From: JALHST01 sp963798435
Lineage (GTDB): Bacteria; Bacteroidota; Bacteroidia; Flavobacteriales; Flavobacteriaceae
Length of the DNA: 64,000 bases
Direction of reading: 5' to 3'
Assembly (NCBI GenBank): GCA_963798435.1
Contig: CAWCTF010000005.1
Location: 204,714-268,713 of the forward strand
The notes below the pieces were generated by a model. It saw only the letters and a program-made list of their open reading frames with translations. It did no database searches and had not been told where the DNA came from. Position numbers and translations under genes: made by a program. Below are positions 40,286 to 49,750 of the stretch, piece after piece (positions within the stretch are counted from its first letter, which is position 1; each line of letters begins with the position of its first letter).

Positions 40286-40807
40286 ATGAATGAAGAAGCG
40301 CCTTCAATTTGTGAAGAAAAAAACTACAATATGCTATTTCGCAAACTGTATGCACCCGTGACGAAATACATGTATTATAAGTGTGGTGACCTGCAGCAAG
40401 CGGAGGATATTGTGCAGAACGTTTTTATCAAGTTGTGGGAATTATGTGCCACAATTTCATTTTATAAGGCCAAGTCCTATATTTATAAGTCGTGTAACAA
40501 TTCATTTATAAATAGCATTCAACATAAGAAAGTAGTGCTCAAATACCAATCAAATATTAATGAACATACTGATTATGAAAGCCCAGAGTATCTAATTGAA
40601 GTGGCCGAATTTAGGGCCAAACTAGTCAGGGCGGTAGGAGCCTTGACATTGAAAGAACGAGAAGTATTCCTATTAAGTCGAATTGAGAAGAAGACCTATT
40701 CTGAAATAGCCGAAATAACAGGTATCACCGTGAAAGCAGTTGAACGTAGAATGAGCAAGTCGCTATTGAGTTTGCGAGACATGCTCGGCAAAGAAATCAA
40801 ACTATAA
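40286..40807 (+). CDS. ECF sigma factor, FecI-like
   Basis: A 173-residue sigma-70 family protein of ECF type. Region 2 is visible around KYMYYKCGDLQQAEDIVQNVFIKLWE and region 4 around ALTLKEREVFLLSRIEKKTYSEIAEITGITVKAVERRMSKS-type helix-turn-helix. It precedes a FecR-like anti-sigma gene (51 bases) and a TonB-dependent receptor, the standard Bacteroidota cell-surface signalling trio. It would direct RNA polymerase to its own operon or the receptor gene when ligand binds outside. The target ligand is not evident. Confidence 0.88.
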   Translation: MNEEAPSICEEKNYNMLFRKLYAPVTKYMYYKCGDLQQAEDIVQNVFIKLWELCATISFYKAKSYIYKSCNNSFINSIQHKKVVLKYQSNINEHTDYESPEYLIEVAEFRAKLVRAVGALTLKEREVFLLSRIEKKTYSEIAEITGITVKAVERRMSKSLLSLRDMLGKEIKL

Positions 40808-40858
40808 ATAGGGTGTTCGCATCTTTGATTGTCACGTATTTAGTAGAAGCATCTTTAT

Positions 40859-41767
40859 ATGGATAAATATTACACAGACAAGACTTTTTTAGCACGATGG
40901 GTCGCCAATGAATTAACGGAGGAAGAGCGGTCGGAATTCGAAAAAACCGATGCTTATAGGTATTTTGATAAACTCAATAAGGAAGCCCTACTTTTAGAAG
41001 GCCCCGTCATAGATACCGAATTGGCCTTAAAAAAGGTGCAAAGCCAATTGCATTCAAGCAAATCCATCCGTATGAAAAGACGTATTTGGAAGTATGGTAT
41101 TGCCGCTTGTTTTGCAGTAGCAATCGCTCTTGTCGGCTATTTGAACACCTCAATAACCTATAGCACCGGAAATGGGGAGAAACAGACGATTGCACTTTCT
41201 GATGGATCTGTCGTATATTTAAACGCCAATTCGAGTTTATCACGAAATCGTATATTTTGGTCTGATCATAGGCAGGTTGCCTTGCAGGGAGAGGCGTACT
41301 TCGAGATTACCAAGGGCAAGGATTTCGAAGTTAAAACGACCAAAGGTACGATTACGGTTTTGGGTACCAGGTTCAACGTGCATGACAGAGGCAATTTTGA
41401 AATTTCATGCTATGAAGGTAGAATCCGGTTTAAAACTGCCTTAGATACAAATCAAACTACGATTCTCAACAAAGGGATGTTACTTACACTCGAGCAAGAT
41501 AAAATACAAACTAAAATCTTTGAGGGGGAAATTCCCTCTTGGAGGGCCGAACGATCCAAATTTAATGACCAACCCCTATCTAAAGTACTTATAGAATTGG
41601 AAAATCAATATCAGATAAAATTTCAATCGAACAATGTGGACACAGATCGACTGTATACCGGGGAGTTCGTTCATAATAATTTAAAAATGGCTTTGGAAGC
41701 TACTTTAACCCCTATGGGAATTAAATATTCATCTCCCGACCAACCCATAATTATATTGTCAAATTAG
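40859..41767 (+). CDS. FecR-family anti-sigma regulator
   Basis: The 302-residue protein has a short cytosolic N-terminus (DKTFLARWVANELTEEERSEFEK), one transmembrane helix near 75-95 (GIAACFAVAIALVGYL) and a periplasmic FecR domain with IALSDGSVVYLNANSSL, VALQGEAYFEITKGKDFEV and TVLGTRFNVHDRG. The C-terminal part (LSKVLIELENQYQIKFQS) is a secretin/TonB short N-terminal-like module that contacts the receptor. It relays receptor occupancy to the ECF sigma factor encoded just upstream, holding it inactive without signal. The receptor gene begins only 4 bases after its stop. Confidence 0.88.
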   Translation: MDKYYTDKTFLARWVANELTEEERSEFEKTDAYRYFDKLNKEALLLEGPVIDTELALKKVQSQLHSSKSIRMKRRIWKYGIAACFAVAIALVGYLNTSITYSTGNGEKQTIALSDGSVVYLNANSSLSRNRIFWSDHRQVALQGEAYFEITKGKDFEVKTTKGTITVLGTRFNVHDRGNFEISCYEGRIRFKTALDTNQTTILNKGMLLTLEQDKIQTKIFEGEIPSWRAERSKFNDQPLSKVLIELENQYQIKFQSNNVDTDRLYTGEFVHNNLKMALEATLTPMGIKYSSPDQPIIILSN

Positions 41768-41771
41768 GGAA

Positions 41772-44333
41772 ATGAAAATTTATTGGTTTTTTCTTCTTTT
41801 CCTGATCATGTCTTCAACCCTTGCGCAACAAAAGTTTGATTACACCTATGAAGAAACACCTTTAGCGGCTGTGTTAAATGATATTGAAATTAAAAATCAG
41901 GTTAAATTTTCTTTTGCCGAAGATCAGATTTACGATAAAAAAATCAATGTAATCGCAGAAAAGATTCCCTTAAACGAACTGTTATTCCTTCTTGAAGCCC
42001 AAACCGGCCTAGAATTTACCAAAATTTCAGGGAATCAAATTATTTTGGTACCAAAGGTATCGGCTGGAATGTTCTGTGGGTATCTATTGGATGCCAGTAG
42101 CAATACGCCAATTACGAACACAACCGTTTCAATTAATGGTAATCGCATCGTAGAAACGAATGATAAAGCATTATTCACATTTAAGACGACAAAAAATGCC
42201 GACTTCACTCTAAAAGTCATTGGCTATGTACCCATATTCTATAAGGGTAATGCAACATGTTCCCCTATTTATTTGACACCATTGGTCGAACAATTAGACG
42301 AAGTGGTAGTTACGGGATATATTACCACCGGGATCGATCGCAAGAATGATGGTACGATACATGTATCCCAAAAATCCTTAGGTATTCTTCCCGGTCTAAC
42401 GACGGCTGACATTCTACAGGGCATTCAGATTATCCCAGGGATTACAAGTCTTGATGAATCCGTTTCGGGTATCCAGATACGGGGTGGATCGCCTGATGAG
42501 AATTTAATACTATTTGACAATATTAAAATGTTCAGTTCAGGTTATTTTTATGGGATGTTTTCCACATTCAATCCCTTAACCACCAGTAAGGCGACTATTT
42601 TGCGTTCTGGGGCCAGTGCTGCGTACGGCGATAAAATTTCAGGGGTAATCGATATTTCCTCGGGTAACGAAATTCCTGAAAAAACCGAGGTCGGTCTGGG
42701 ATTTGATGGTTTAAGTTATGATGGGTTTATCAAGACAAACATTTCCGACAAAATGGGCGTTTATTTTTTTGCGCGGCGCTCTTACACTGATTTTTTTAAG
42801 AATGCGACCTATACTGGGTATGCCGAAAAGATATTCAACAATACGGGTGAGGTTAAAGATAGTAACGGAAATATTCTCAATATAAATTCCGATTACGAAT
42901 TCACAAGTGAGAATAGCAGCAACGATTTTTTCTTTCAGGATATCACCACTAAATTAATCTATACACCCACCGAAAAAGATCTTATCACATTAAGTAGTCT
43001 GATTACAAAAAGTTCGCTTGACTTTTCTTTTTCCAATGGAAATGAAACGAAGTTGGATTCCTTGGTTACAAAAAATAACGGTCTCAGCCTGATGTGGGAA
43101 CACACCATTTCAGATGCACATAAAATAACGCTAAAGACCTATCTATCGAACCATCGATCTTATTATAAAAATGAAGAAAACCTGAACCCTTTGGTCGAGG
43201 AAATCAATATTCGGGGGAACACGCTAACCGATTTTGGTTTGGATCTCAGAACCCATACCAAGATCGACAAAAACAAAGACTATACCTTGGGATATCAACT
43301 TTCACATACCCAGGTCAAAGTTGAATTGAGCAAGGAAAACCCGGGTGAACCAGAAAGTGCTTACAGTTTCCCCTCGAATGAACAAAATTATGTGAACGCG
43401 CTTTTTGGAGAGTATCAGCAGACTTTGAAACAATCAGGAATCCTTGTGGCCGGAATGCGAATCGTGCAGTATGACAACCTTCAAAAAATAGTGCTAGAGC
43501 CAAGGATCAACGTTCAATATCCACTGACAAACTCCCTTGGTGCGAATATGAGCTTTGAGATCAGAAACCAGTCGATATCGCAATTAATAGAATTCAATAA
43601 TACCGAACTACGCCTTGAAAATAATATTTGGCAGTTATCCGACAATTCTAAATACCCCTTATTACATAGCCATCAGATTTCAAGTGGCCTGATATTTGAT
43701 CAAAATGGCCTCACCGTAGACCTTGAGGGCTACTACAAGCAAATTAATGGACTTACGAGTTTCACGAACGGATTCAATACCCCTGAGCTTCAGTTTTCCG
43801 AAGGAAGGAGCAAGATAAAGGGAATTGATTTTTTGTTAAAAAAGCAAATTCGAAAGTATCGCGTATGGTTAGGCTATTCCTTTAATGACATACGCTATGA
43901 TTTCCCCACCTTGCAGAATGCCGAATTTCCTGGAAACAATGATATTACCCACAGCCTGCGAATTTCGAATTCAATTAAAATAGCAAATTTTCAGTTCTCA
44001 TTGGGATGGCTCTGTCGCACGGGAACACCCTTTACCCCGATACGTTCATTTGACCCTGAAACCACTACTGTTTCATTTGAATCTATAAATAGCGGAAGAT
44101 TACCGACCTACACTAGGTTGGATGCTTCTTTAATCTATGATTTTGAATCCAATAAACGGGATAGATTTCATATGCAGCTGGGAATTTCAGGCCTCAATCT
44201 TTATAATCGGAAAATACCCATAGCAATTACCTATAGAACCGAATCGACCCCTGATGGTCTCCTGCTTAATCAAGTGATTCAACATTTTTCATTGGGCTTT
44301 ACACCAAACTTTGTATTTCGAATTTTTTTATAG
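41772..44333 (+). CDS. TonB-dependent outer membrane receptor with STN signalling domain
   Basis: An 853-residue protein with signal peptide (up to about STLAQQ), an STN domain (TPLAAVLNDIEIKNQVKFSFAE, NELLFLLEAQTGLEF), a carboxypeptidase-like beta-sandwich, a plug domain (ILQGIQIIPGITSLDESVSGIQIRGGSPDENLIL) and a beta-barrel ending in FRIFL. The STN domain, together with sigma and FecR genes immediately upstream, makes it a transducing receptor. It is shorter than SusC proteins and no SusD gene follows, so import of iron chelates, peptides or small organics is as plausible as glycans. Energy would come from TonB-ExbBD encoded elsewhere. Confidence 0.88.
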   Translation: MKIYWFFLLFLIMSSTLAQQKFDYTYEETPLAAVLNDIEIKNQVKFSFAEDQIYDKKINVIAEKIPLNELLFLLEAQTGLEFTKISGNQIILVPKVSAGMFCGYLLDASSNTPITNTTVSINGNRIVETNDKALFTFKTTKNADFTLKVIGYVPIFYKGNATCSPIYLTPLVEQLDEVVVTGYITTGIDRKNDGTIHVSQKSLGILPGLTTADILQGIQIIPGITSLDESVSGIQIRGGSPDENLILFDNIKMFSSGYFYGMFSTFNPLTTSKATILRSGASAAYGDKISGVIDISSGNEIPEKTEVGLGFDGLSYDGFIKTNISDKMGVYFFARRSYTDFFKNATYTGYAEKIFNNTGEVKDSNGNILNINSDYEFTSENSSNDFFFQDITTKLIYTPTEKDLITLSSLITKSSLDFSFSNGNETKLDSLVTKNNGLSLMWEHTISDAHKITLKTYLSNHRSYYKNEENLNPLVEEINIRGNTLTDFGLDLRTHTKIDKNKDYTLGYQLSHTQVKVELSKENPGEPESAYSFPSNEQNYVNALFGEYQQTLKQSGILVAGMRIVQYDNLQKIVLEPRINVQYPLTNSLGANMSFEIRNQSISQLIEFNNTELRLENNIWQLSDNSKYPLLHSHQISSGLIFDQNGLTVDLEGYYKQINGLTSFTNGFNTPELQFSEGRSKIKGIDFLLKKQIRKYRVWLGYSFNDIRYDFPTLQNAEFPGNNDITHSLRISNSIKIANFQFSLGWLCRTGTPFTPIRSFDPETTTVSFESINSGRLPTYTRLDASLIYDFESNKRDRFHMQLGISGLNLYNRKIPIAITYRTESTPDGLLLNQVIQHFSLGFTPNFVFRIFL

Positions 44334-44480
44334 GGATTGATTCCTTCCACAAAAGAGCGATTCGCCGGTAACTTTAGATAATTATGGCATTAAAGTACTT
44401 TTCGATTTGCAATACAATTGTCCAAAAAGACAGAATTGGTTATAAGGAATCATTTTATAGGTAGATGAAGAATTCACCGT

Positions 44481-45131
44481 TTAAGCCGATTCGGGATATT
44501 CCTTTAAAATAAAATTCCAATGTCGTTTTTTAAAGAGTTCGACATATAAATAAAGCTTCAATTTGCGAGCTCCCATTTTCTTTTTGACTTTTAATGAAGA
44601 TGTATTGAAGTACGAATTGATACTATAAAGTTTGTCAATATCATATTTCTCGAGCAGTTTAAAAGAATGGTACTTTAAGTAAGGTGCCAAATTCTTTCCC
44701 CTATAGGCTCGAAACGTATACACGTTTAATAGATAGGCTGCATGTTCCTCTAATGTAAAATGCCTGTGCTGATGTATAAAGTCATTGGGTTCGATAGATA
44801 GTAGCGAAGCCATGGTTCCCTTGTGACGCAGGCCTATACAAAGCTGGCCATTTAACATGGCTTCTACCATAACCTTGCCATTCAATCCCATGGTTTTATC
44901 CATAAGCCTTACCTCCTCAATACCCACATAATCTATTGTGTAATCATTGATATCATCCTTGATTATTGGTTCATCACATGCATTTTTTTCCTCAAGAAAC
45001 CAATAATAGGGTTCGATATCTACCCCTATTTTTGCCAAAAGGTTGCGCAATGAAAATAACACCAGCCCATAACGGAACCGATACCATACTAATCGAAATT
45101 TGGACTGCTTATGTATTCCAGGCTCTTGCAT
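44481..45131 (-). CDS. GNAT-like N-acetyltransferase
   Basis: A 216-residue protein without export signal. The central part LLNVYTFRAYRGKNLAPYLKYHSFKLLEKYDIDKLYS carries the acetyl-CoA binding pattern (R-x-x-G-K-N-L) and the following helix of the GNAT fold, and INSYFNTSSLKVKKKMGARK is the typical end. The N-terminal 90 residues are less clear. Substrate is unknown. It converges with the TonB receptor and has no operon partner in view. Confidence 0.65.
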   Translation of the reverse strand: MQEPGIHKQSKFRLVWYRFRYGLVLFSLRNLLAKIGVDIEPYYWFLEEKNACDEPIIKDDINDYTIDYVGIEEVRLMDKTMGLNGKVMVEAMLNGQLCIGLRHKGTMASLLSIEPNDFIHQHRHFTLEEHAAYLLNVYTFRAYRGKNLAPYLKYHSFKLLEKYDIDKLYSINSYFNTSSLKVKKKMGARKLKLYLYVELFKKRHWNFILKEYPESA

Positions 45132-45595
45132 GGATTAAACTGTAAAGGATTCCCCTCTGAAATTCAAGGCACTTGATTTTTTAGCCTACGCTACTTTTTG
45201 CGCGATTCGTTAGAAACCAATTGAACATGATCATGTGCTTCCTAAAAAGGAAGCCGCCACATCGCGGCATAACAATCGTTTTCAAATATACCAATTTCAT
45301 TGCTGCTCGGTGGGCCTAAAAGCCTATTTGGCGCGCCCATTCCCTTTGTTCAAATACGAAATAATAAATCGATAATTTCTTTTATTTACATTCATTACTT
45401 CAAACTTATCGGTTGTGTTGAAGTCAATTGCCCTTATCAGAGACGATACGATTGCCATCGATTTTATGGAATATTCGATTTAAGTCAAACTTTTAAGGTA
45501 TCGCGTTAAACGCCAACATTTTTTTTGGCCAATTTTGCGGTACGAATTAAATGGCAATCGACCATAACTCACTAACAAATAAAAGTTTATAAAAC
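45132..45595. other. Intergenic region, no gene seen
   Basis: 464 AT-rich bases between divergent genes. No family-like open frame is present. Promoters for the GNAT gene (left) and the YtxH gene (right) should be here, but I did not find a clear TAnnTTTG box. Confidence 0.5.
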
Positions 45596-45925
45596 ATGAA
45601 TAATGAAGGAAGTACAATTTTAGGAATTTTGGCAGGTACTGCCGTTGGCGCTATTTTGGGCATTTTGTTTGCCCCGGATAAAGGTGTGAATACGCGAAAA
45701 AAAATCGGCGAGCAAGCCGTTTCAGCACAAGACGCATTGAAGGAAAATGCTAATGAAATCAAGGATAAGCTCGGAAATAAGTTGGCCCATACCAAGGAAA
45801 CTTTGGAAACTAAAGTAGCTTCACTTGCAACGGACGCCAGTTATAAAACTGAGGATGTTATCACATCTTTGGAAAATCAATTAAAAATATTGAAATCCAA
45901 AGCAAAGGAACTACAAAAGTCTTAA
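45596..45925 (+). CDS. YtxH-domain stress protein
   Basis: A 109-residue protein starting with a glycine-rich membrane helix (GILAGTAVGAILGILFAPDKG) followed by an amphipathic helical tail rich in Lys, Glu and Ala (AQDALKENANEIKDKLGNKL). This is the YtxH / gas-vesicle-protein-like layout, common in Bacteroidota and often induced by osmotic or envelope stress. A strong hairpin terminator follows 100 bases downstream. The neighbours DUF2254 and MscS also suggest an envelope or osmotic context. No enzymatic motif is present. Confidence 0.8.
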   Translation: MNNEGSTILGILAGTAVGAILGILFAPDKGVNTRKKIGEQAVSAQDALKENANEIKDKLGNKLAHTKETLETKVASLATDASYKTEDVITSLENQLKILKSKAKELQKS

Positions 45926-46023
45926 GGTATTCACGTATCCTGCATCCTGTTGGGAATACGCCAGAAAACGGTACGTTTAAACCGCCATGTTTTTAATTTG
46001 AACGTATAGGTATATAAAAAAGT

Positions 46024-46056
46024 GAGAGAACGTCCCCACGTTCTCTCCTTTTTTTG
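46024..46056 (+). terminator. Intrinsic terminator after the YtxH gene
   Basis: A perfect 10-bp stem (GAGAGAACGT / ACGTTCTCTC) with a CCCC loop is followed by CTTTTTTT. This is the clearest rho-independent terminator in the window. The rest of the 330-base gap 45926-46256 holds no gene. Confidence 0.85.
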
Positions 46057-46256
46057 GTTTTTAGAACCATACATAACCTACTTATGTGGTATAAAGATAT
46101 GAAATGAACTGTATTAACACCAATGTTTAACATAAAAATTTTAACACTATCACATGAATCTCAATTTAAAAGCGACATCCTTCAGGCAATTATCGCAACG
46201 TTGTTTGAAAAAGGTTTTGTTTATTAGGCACTTTCATGGGTGGTGAGGTAATCAAG

Positions 46257-47531
46257 TTAGCCTACTATCAATTTGAGAATGTGTTGTTTATCGATTTCAT
46301 TCTCAATATTCATTTCTATATCCATCTGTAAGGCTTTTAACTCACGGCTGACAATGCTTCTTTTGTTCTGAGGTATTTTGGCGTCCTTTTCAAGAAATTT
46401 CAAGGCATTTATTAATTCACATACTACCAAACTATCTTTCTTAGAATAGTGCCTGATCGGTTGAATAATGGTGCGCATTAGCGTCTCACATGAAATGGTC
46501 TTACCTATGACCTTGAATTTAAAGGACTCATCAGTCATTAAAACCGTATCTGGGATTTGAAGTGCCTGATCTAAAAGAGTTCCCAATCTTCGGACCACAT
46601 TTACCGCTGTTCCAGGGTCGTTGATTCCGGGGGACATGGCTTTCACGGCCACTTCCATAAGTTGGATCATTCCGCCGAGACTGCTATCACTTTCGTCGCG
46701 GTTGGTAGTGATGAGCAGTAAGTCTTGAAGTGTTTCGATGTCATCTTTTTCAAGATTCATCGTCAACCCTAGAATGGGTGTTCCTATCCATAAATATTCC
46801 TCCTCATAGGCCAATATTTCAATTTGCAAATCCAACTCTTTTATCCTTTTTGGTACTAGATCTACGTCAAAACCCATGAAGTAGCCCGATCGATCTAACT
46901 TTAATTGCAGGGCATATGTTGCTTCCGACACCAAGGCGTTCTCTTTAATGTAGGTTTTTCTTTCCAGTTTTTGCCCTAATTCATGTGTAGTGTACTTGGC
47001 AACCCGATCGATGATATTGTGTATTTGGATTGCCTTTGAAATACTGTTAATGAATGATACGAATAAGCCTACACAGAAAATCCCCAAAAAGGCGGCAATC
47101 ATGGTCGAAAGTCCAAATGACTCAGAATCTACCCCATAGGCACCCAATGAGATTAAGATAATCATACAAAACGTTAACGTACCTATATAAATACCCAATA
47201 TAATTTGATGTCCTTTGTTCGAAATCAATCCAGGTAGAAGCCGTGGTGAAAAGTTTGATGAAGCTTGATTAAGAACCACCATGACCATTGTAAAACTGAA
47301 GACGGTTAACGATAAGATACTCCCGACTAAAGTAGCCAAAATGACCCTTGCCGTTTCCCGGTCCTGTATGATAAGGTGTGGTACTTTTTCCTTAAAGGAC
47401 ATAACCATTTTAAAATCCTCGGCATACAATGCGAAAAAAGCGATAAGTATAAATGCCACGCTAATAACGACGGGATAGAAAGCAATACTATAAATTATTC
47501 TGCGGTAAATTTTTTTGATCTCGCTCCTCAT
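46257..47531 (-). CDS. DUF2254 integral membrane protein
   Basis: A 424-residue protein with four N-terminal membrane helices (VISVAFILIAFFALY, LVGSILSLTVFSFTMVMVVLNQASSNFSPRLLP and two more to about residue 165) followed by a long cytosolic domain. The block LNQASSNFSPRLLP and the later MAVKAMSPGINDPGTAVNVVRRL are hallmarks of DUF2254. Function is unknown to me. It lies between YtxH and a mechanosensitive channel, which suggests but does not prove an envelope-tension or osmotic role. Confidence 0.85.
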   Translation of the reverse strand: MRSEIKKIYRRIIYSIAFYPVVISVAFILIAFFALYAEDFKMVMSFKEKVPHLIIQDRETARVILATLVGSILSLTVFSFTMVMVVLNQASSNFSPRLLPGLISNKGHQIILGIYIGTLTFCMIILISLGAYGVDSESFGLSTMIAAFLGIFCVGLFVSFINSISKAIQIHNIIDRVAKYTTHELGQKLERKTYIKENALVSEATYALQLKLDRSGYFMGFDVDLVPKRIKELDLQIEILAYEEEYLWIGTPILGLTMNLEKDDIETLQDLLLITTNRDESDSSLGGMIQLMEVAVKAMSPGINDPGTAVNVVRRLGTLLDQALQIPDTVLMTDESFKFKVIGKTISCETLMRTIIQPIRHYSKKDSLVVCELINALKFLEKDAKIPQNKRSIVSRELKALQMDIEMNIENEIDKQHILKLIVG

Positions 47532-47944
47532 TTTGTTATCAGTTTCAATGGGCCAAACGTCCTGTTTTGACTTGGAATTAAGTTACAAAAGAATAGGCTA
47601 TTTTGAACAAAAGTAGTCGGAACGATGATAGGTTCTTGTTGAAAATTTCAAATAAGGCCACCAAAAGCGCGATAAAGCACTTTAATTAAAGCGAATTCGC
47701 CCAAATTTATATTTTATGATTAATTTACCTACCTATTGCGCCTAAAGAAAGTTGATGGTGCCAAAAATCTATTATACGTTTTAAGATAGTGCAATAATTC
47801 ACAAATCAGGGTGAAGTTCATTGTTGCGATTAGAGATTTCTTACAAGGCAATAGGTTTGTTATTGCATAATACCTATTGAAACTTGTAGGCCGTTGATGT
47901 CGAAGTATTATTTTAAATTTCTAATTAATCAAAAAAATTGATAC
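47532..47944. other. Divergent intergenic region, no gene seen
   Basis: 413 AT-rich bases between DUF2254 (minus) and MscS (plus). It should contain both promoters; no convincing box, hairpin or open frame was found. Confidence 0.5.
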
Positions 47945-48820
47945 ATGGGACTACAATTTTCTACAGCCTGGGATAAAATGATTGAAAAAATGCAGGAATG
48001 GTTCACAGCCCTTGTGGTGAACATCCCAAATATTATTATCGCAATTATAGTTTTTATTGTTACTTGGGCCCTTTCGAAATACATACGGAAAATTGCCTTA
48101 CGGCTTTTGGATAAAGGCAGACTTGCGCGGTCAATGAAAAATCTTATCTCCAAGCTTATTTCATTCGTTATTGTGCTATTCGGATTGTTCCTTATATTAG
48201 GTATCCTTGACTTGGGCAGGGCCTTGAACACGATTTTAGCTGGTGCAGGTGTAGTAGGCCTAGCCGTTGGTCTAGCATTACAAGGTGCGCTATCGAACAC
48301 GTATGCGGGCATTGTAATCTCCTATATCAAACATATACGGTATGGTGATTGGATTGAGTCAAACGGTTTCGAAGGAGAAGTGGTCAGCATCGATTTAAGG
48401 GCGGTTACCTTAAAACAACCCGATAACAATCTGGTATACATCCCCAACAAACTGGTAATTGAAAATCCTATTAAGAACTTTTCAAGCACAGCCCAATCCC
48501 GTGTAATTTTAACATGTGGTGTAGGGTATAAGTCAGACTTGAACCTAGTGCGCCAAGTGGTCATCAAAACCATTACCGCTGCCTTTGACTCGGTATCGAG
48601 TGAAAAGGATGTGATTTTTCTCTATCGGGAATTTGGCGACAGTTCGATTAATTTCGAGACCCGTTTTTGGATCGATTCGACCTCTTCCTTAGAAGTGGCC
48701 AAAGCAAAATCACAGATAATCATCGACATAAAACAAGCCTTTGACAAAAATGAAATAACTATTCCTTTCCCAATACGTACATTAGATTTCCCCGAAAGCG
48801 TCACAGTTATGTCAAAATAA
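47945..48820 (+). CDS. mscS: Small-conductance mechanosensitive channel (MscS family)
   Basis: A 291-residue MscS protein. Three membrane helices are seen: about 20-45, 60-85, and the pore helix LGRALNTILAGAGVVGLAVGLALQGALSNTYAGI with the Gly/Ala pattern that lines the pore. The cytosolic beta domain follows (GDWIESNGFEGEVVSIDLRAVTLKQPDNNLVYIPNKLVIENPI) and then the alpha/beta domain. It opens under membrane tension to release solutes during hypo-osmotic shock. Length is close to E. coli MscS (286). No partner gene is linked on the same strand. Confidence 0.93.
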   Translation: MGLQFSTAWDKMIEKMQEWFTALVVNIPNIIIAIIVFIVTWALSKYIRKIALRLLDKGRLARSMKNLISKLISFVIVLFGLFLILGILDLGRALNTILAGAGVVGLAVGLALQGALSNTYAGIVISYIKHIRYGDWIESNGFEGEVVSIDLRAVTLKQPDNNLVYIPNKLVIENPIKNFSSTAQSRVILTCGVGYKSDLNLVRQVVIKTITAAFDSVSSEKDVIFLYREFGDSSINFETRFWIDSTSSLEVAKAKSQIIIDIKQAFDKNEITIPFPIRTLDFPESVTVMSK

Positions 48821-48983
48821 AGGAACATTCGAAGGAAACCTTGAATTTTCTAGTATTGCTACTCACAAGCATATTTGACAGTCAAGATCAAACCGATGGT
48901 AGTTTTGGCCCATTTTAAAATCAAGTGCGTGATATGCTGCGAATACACGTACAAAAAATTATACCATTGGTACCTGTTTCAAT

Positions 48984-49010
48984 AAAAAAGCCGCCCTTAA
49001 AAGAGCGGCC
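48984..49010 (-). terminator. Intrinsic terminator for the minus-strand lipoprotein gene
   Basis: On the minus strand GCCGCTCTT and AAGGGCGGC pair (one G-T wobble) around a short TTAA loop and are followed by TTTTTTATT. It lies about 23 bases beyond the lipoprotein stop. Confidence 0.75.
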
Positions 49011-49032
49011 CTAAGTCACATATCATGGGAAA

Positions 49033-49401
49033 CTACCTTGTGCAATTCGCCCCCCAAATTTCACCATCCCTACTATAGGATATTAACAAGACACCTTGAT
49101 CAATTTTAACGGTTCCGGTACTATCTACTAGCACATTTTGGTTTTTTTCCATTTTAATCCCCTTTAAACTTGGGATACCGTCCGAAAAGTCAAAATTATA
49201 CGAATCGCCTACTTTGACAAGGGTTACGCGCCCATCTGACGTAGTTATATCAGTATTGCTACTTGCTTCGGAATAACTGACCGACCCTTTATAGGTGCCA
49301 ACAAAAAGATTGTCATCGGTGGGGTCGTTGTCCTTACTGCAAGATGCTACCACCATGCTCATAAAAAAAAGTACACTAACTATTTTTATCGATTTTTTCA
49401 T
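49033..49401 (-). CDS. Small lipoprotein, lipocalin-like beta protein
   Basis: A 122-residue protein with a lipobox (MSMVVASC, Cys21) after a hydrophobic leader, so it should be lipid anchored. The remainder is a run of short beta strands (LFVGTYKGSVSYSEA, GRVTLVKVGDSYNFDF, GVLLISYSRDGEIWG), similar to lipocalin-like Bacteroidota lipoproteins of unknown function. It is monocistronic, with its own predicted promoter upstream and a terminator downstream. I do not recognise a specific family. Confidence 0.65.
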   Translation of the reverse strand: MKKSIKIVSVLFFMSMVVASCSKDNDPTDDNLFVGTYKGSVSYSEASSNTDITTSDGRVTLVKVGDSYNFDFSDGIPSLKGIKMEKNQNVLVDSTGTVKIDQGVLLISYSRDGEIWGANCTR

Positions 49402-49435
49402 TGTATTTATTTTTTGCTTAATTAGTAATAAAGGA

Positions 49436-49464
49436 CAAAGTTATAGACTCCTCAATCGCTCAAA
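49436..49464 (-). promoter_or_regulatory. Bacteroidota-type promoter of the small lipoprotein gene
   Basis: On the minus strand a -33-like TTTG (49461-49464) is followed after 17 bases by TAACTTTG (49443-49436), matching TAnnTTTG. The start codon is about 35 bases downstream. Spacing is slightly short of the usual 19-20. Confidence 0.5.
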
Positions 49465-49750
49465 GACTATTTGAGGAAACTTTAAGACGCAAAAAGTCAT
49501 TGCGTCAAAATTTTAAGCAAACCAGTCATAAACGGCACGAATGACCGGCTTTTTTCACAGACTAAATTTTAAATCCGGCTGTATTTGCCCCCTGACCCTC
49601 CACATCAATTAAAGCATATTGGTTAGTGTCTTTTACAACTAGTGATATTCGATTTGCCAGAGGGTATCTCTGAAAAATTGAAGCATCGACTCCTTGCCAA
49701 TACTTCGCTGCTATTGCCATAGTTGTTATGTGGCGTTGCTGGTATGCCGC

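Noticed and set aside
45300..45509. 69-codon plus-strand frame
   Set aside because: No family features, and it lies where divergent promoters are expected.
49524..49556. Terminator on the plus strand (CCAGTCAT/ATGACCGG then T-run)
   Set aside because: The stem has a mismatch and no plus-strand gene ends there, so its role is unclear.
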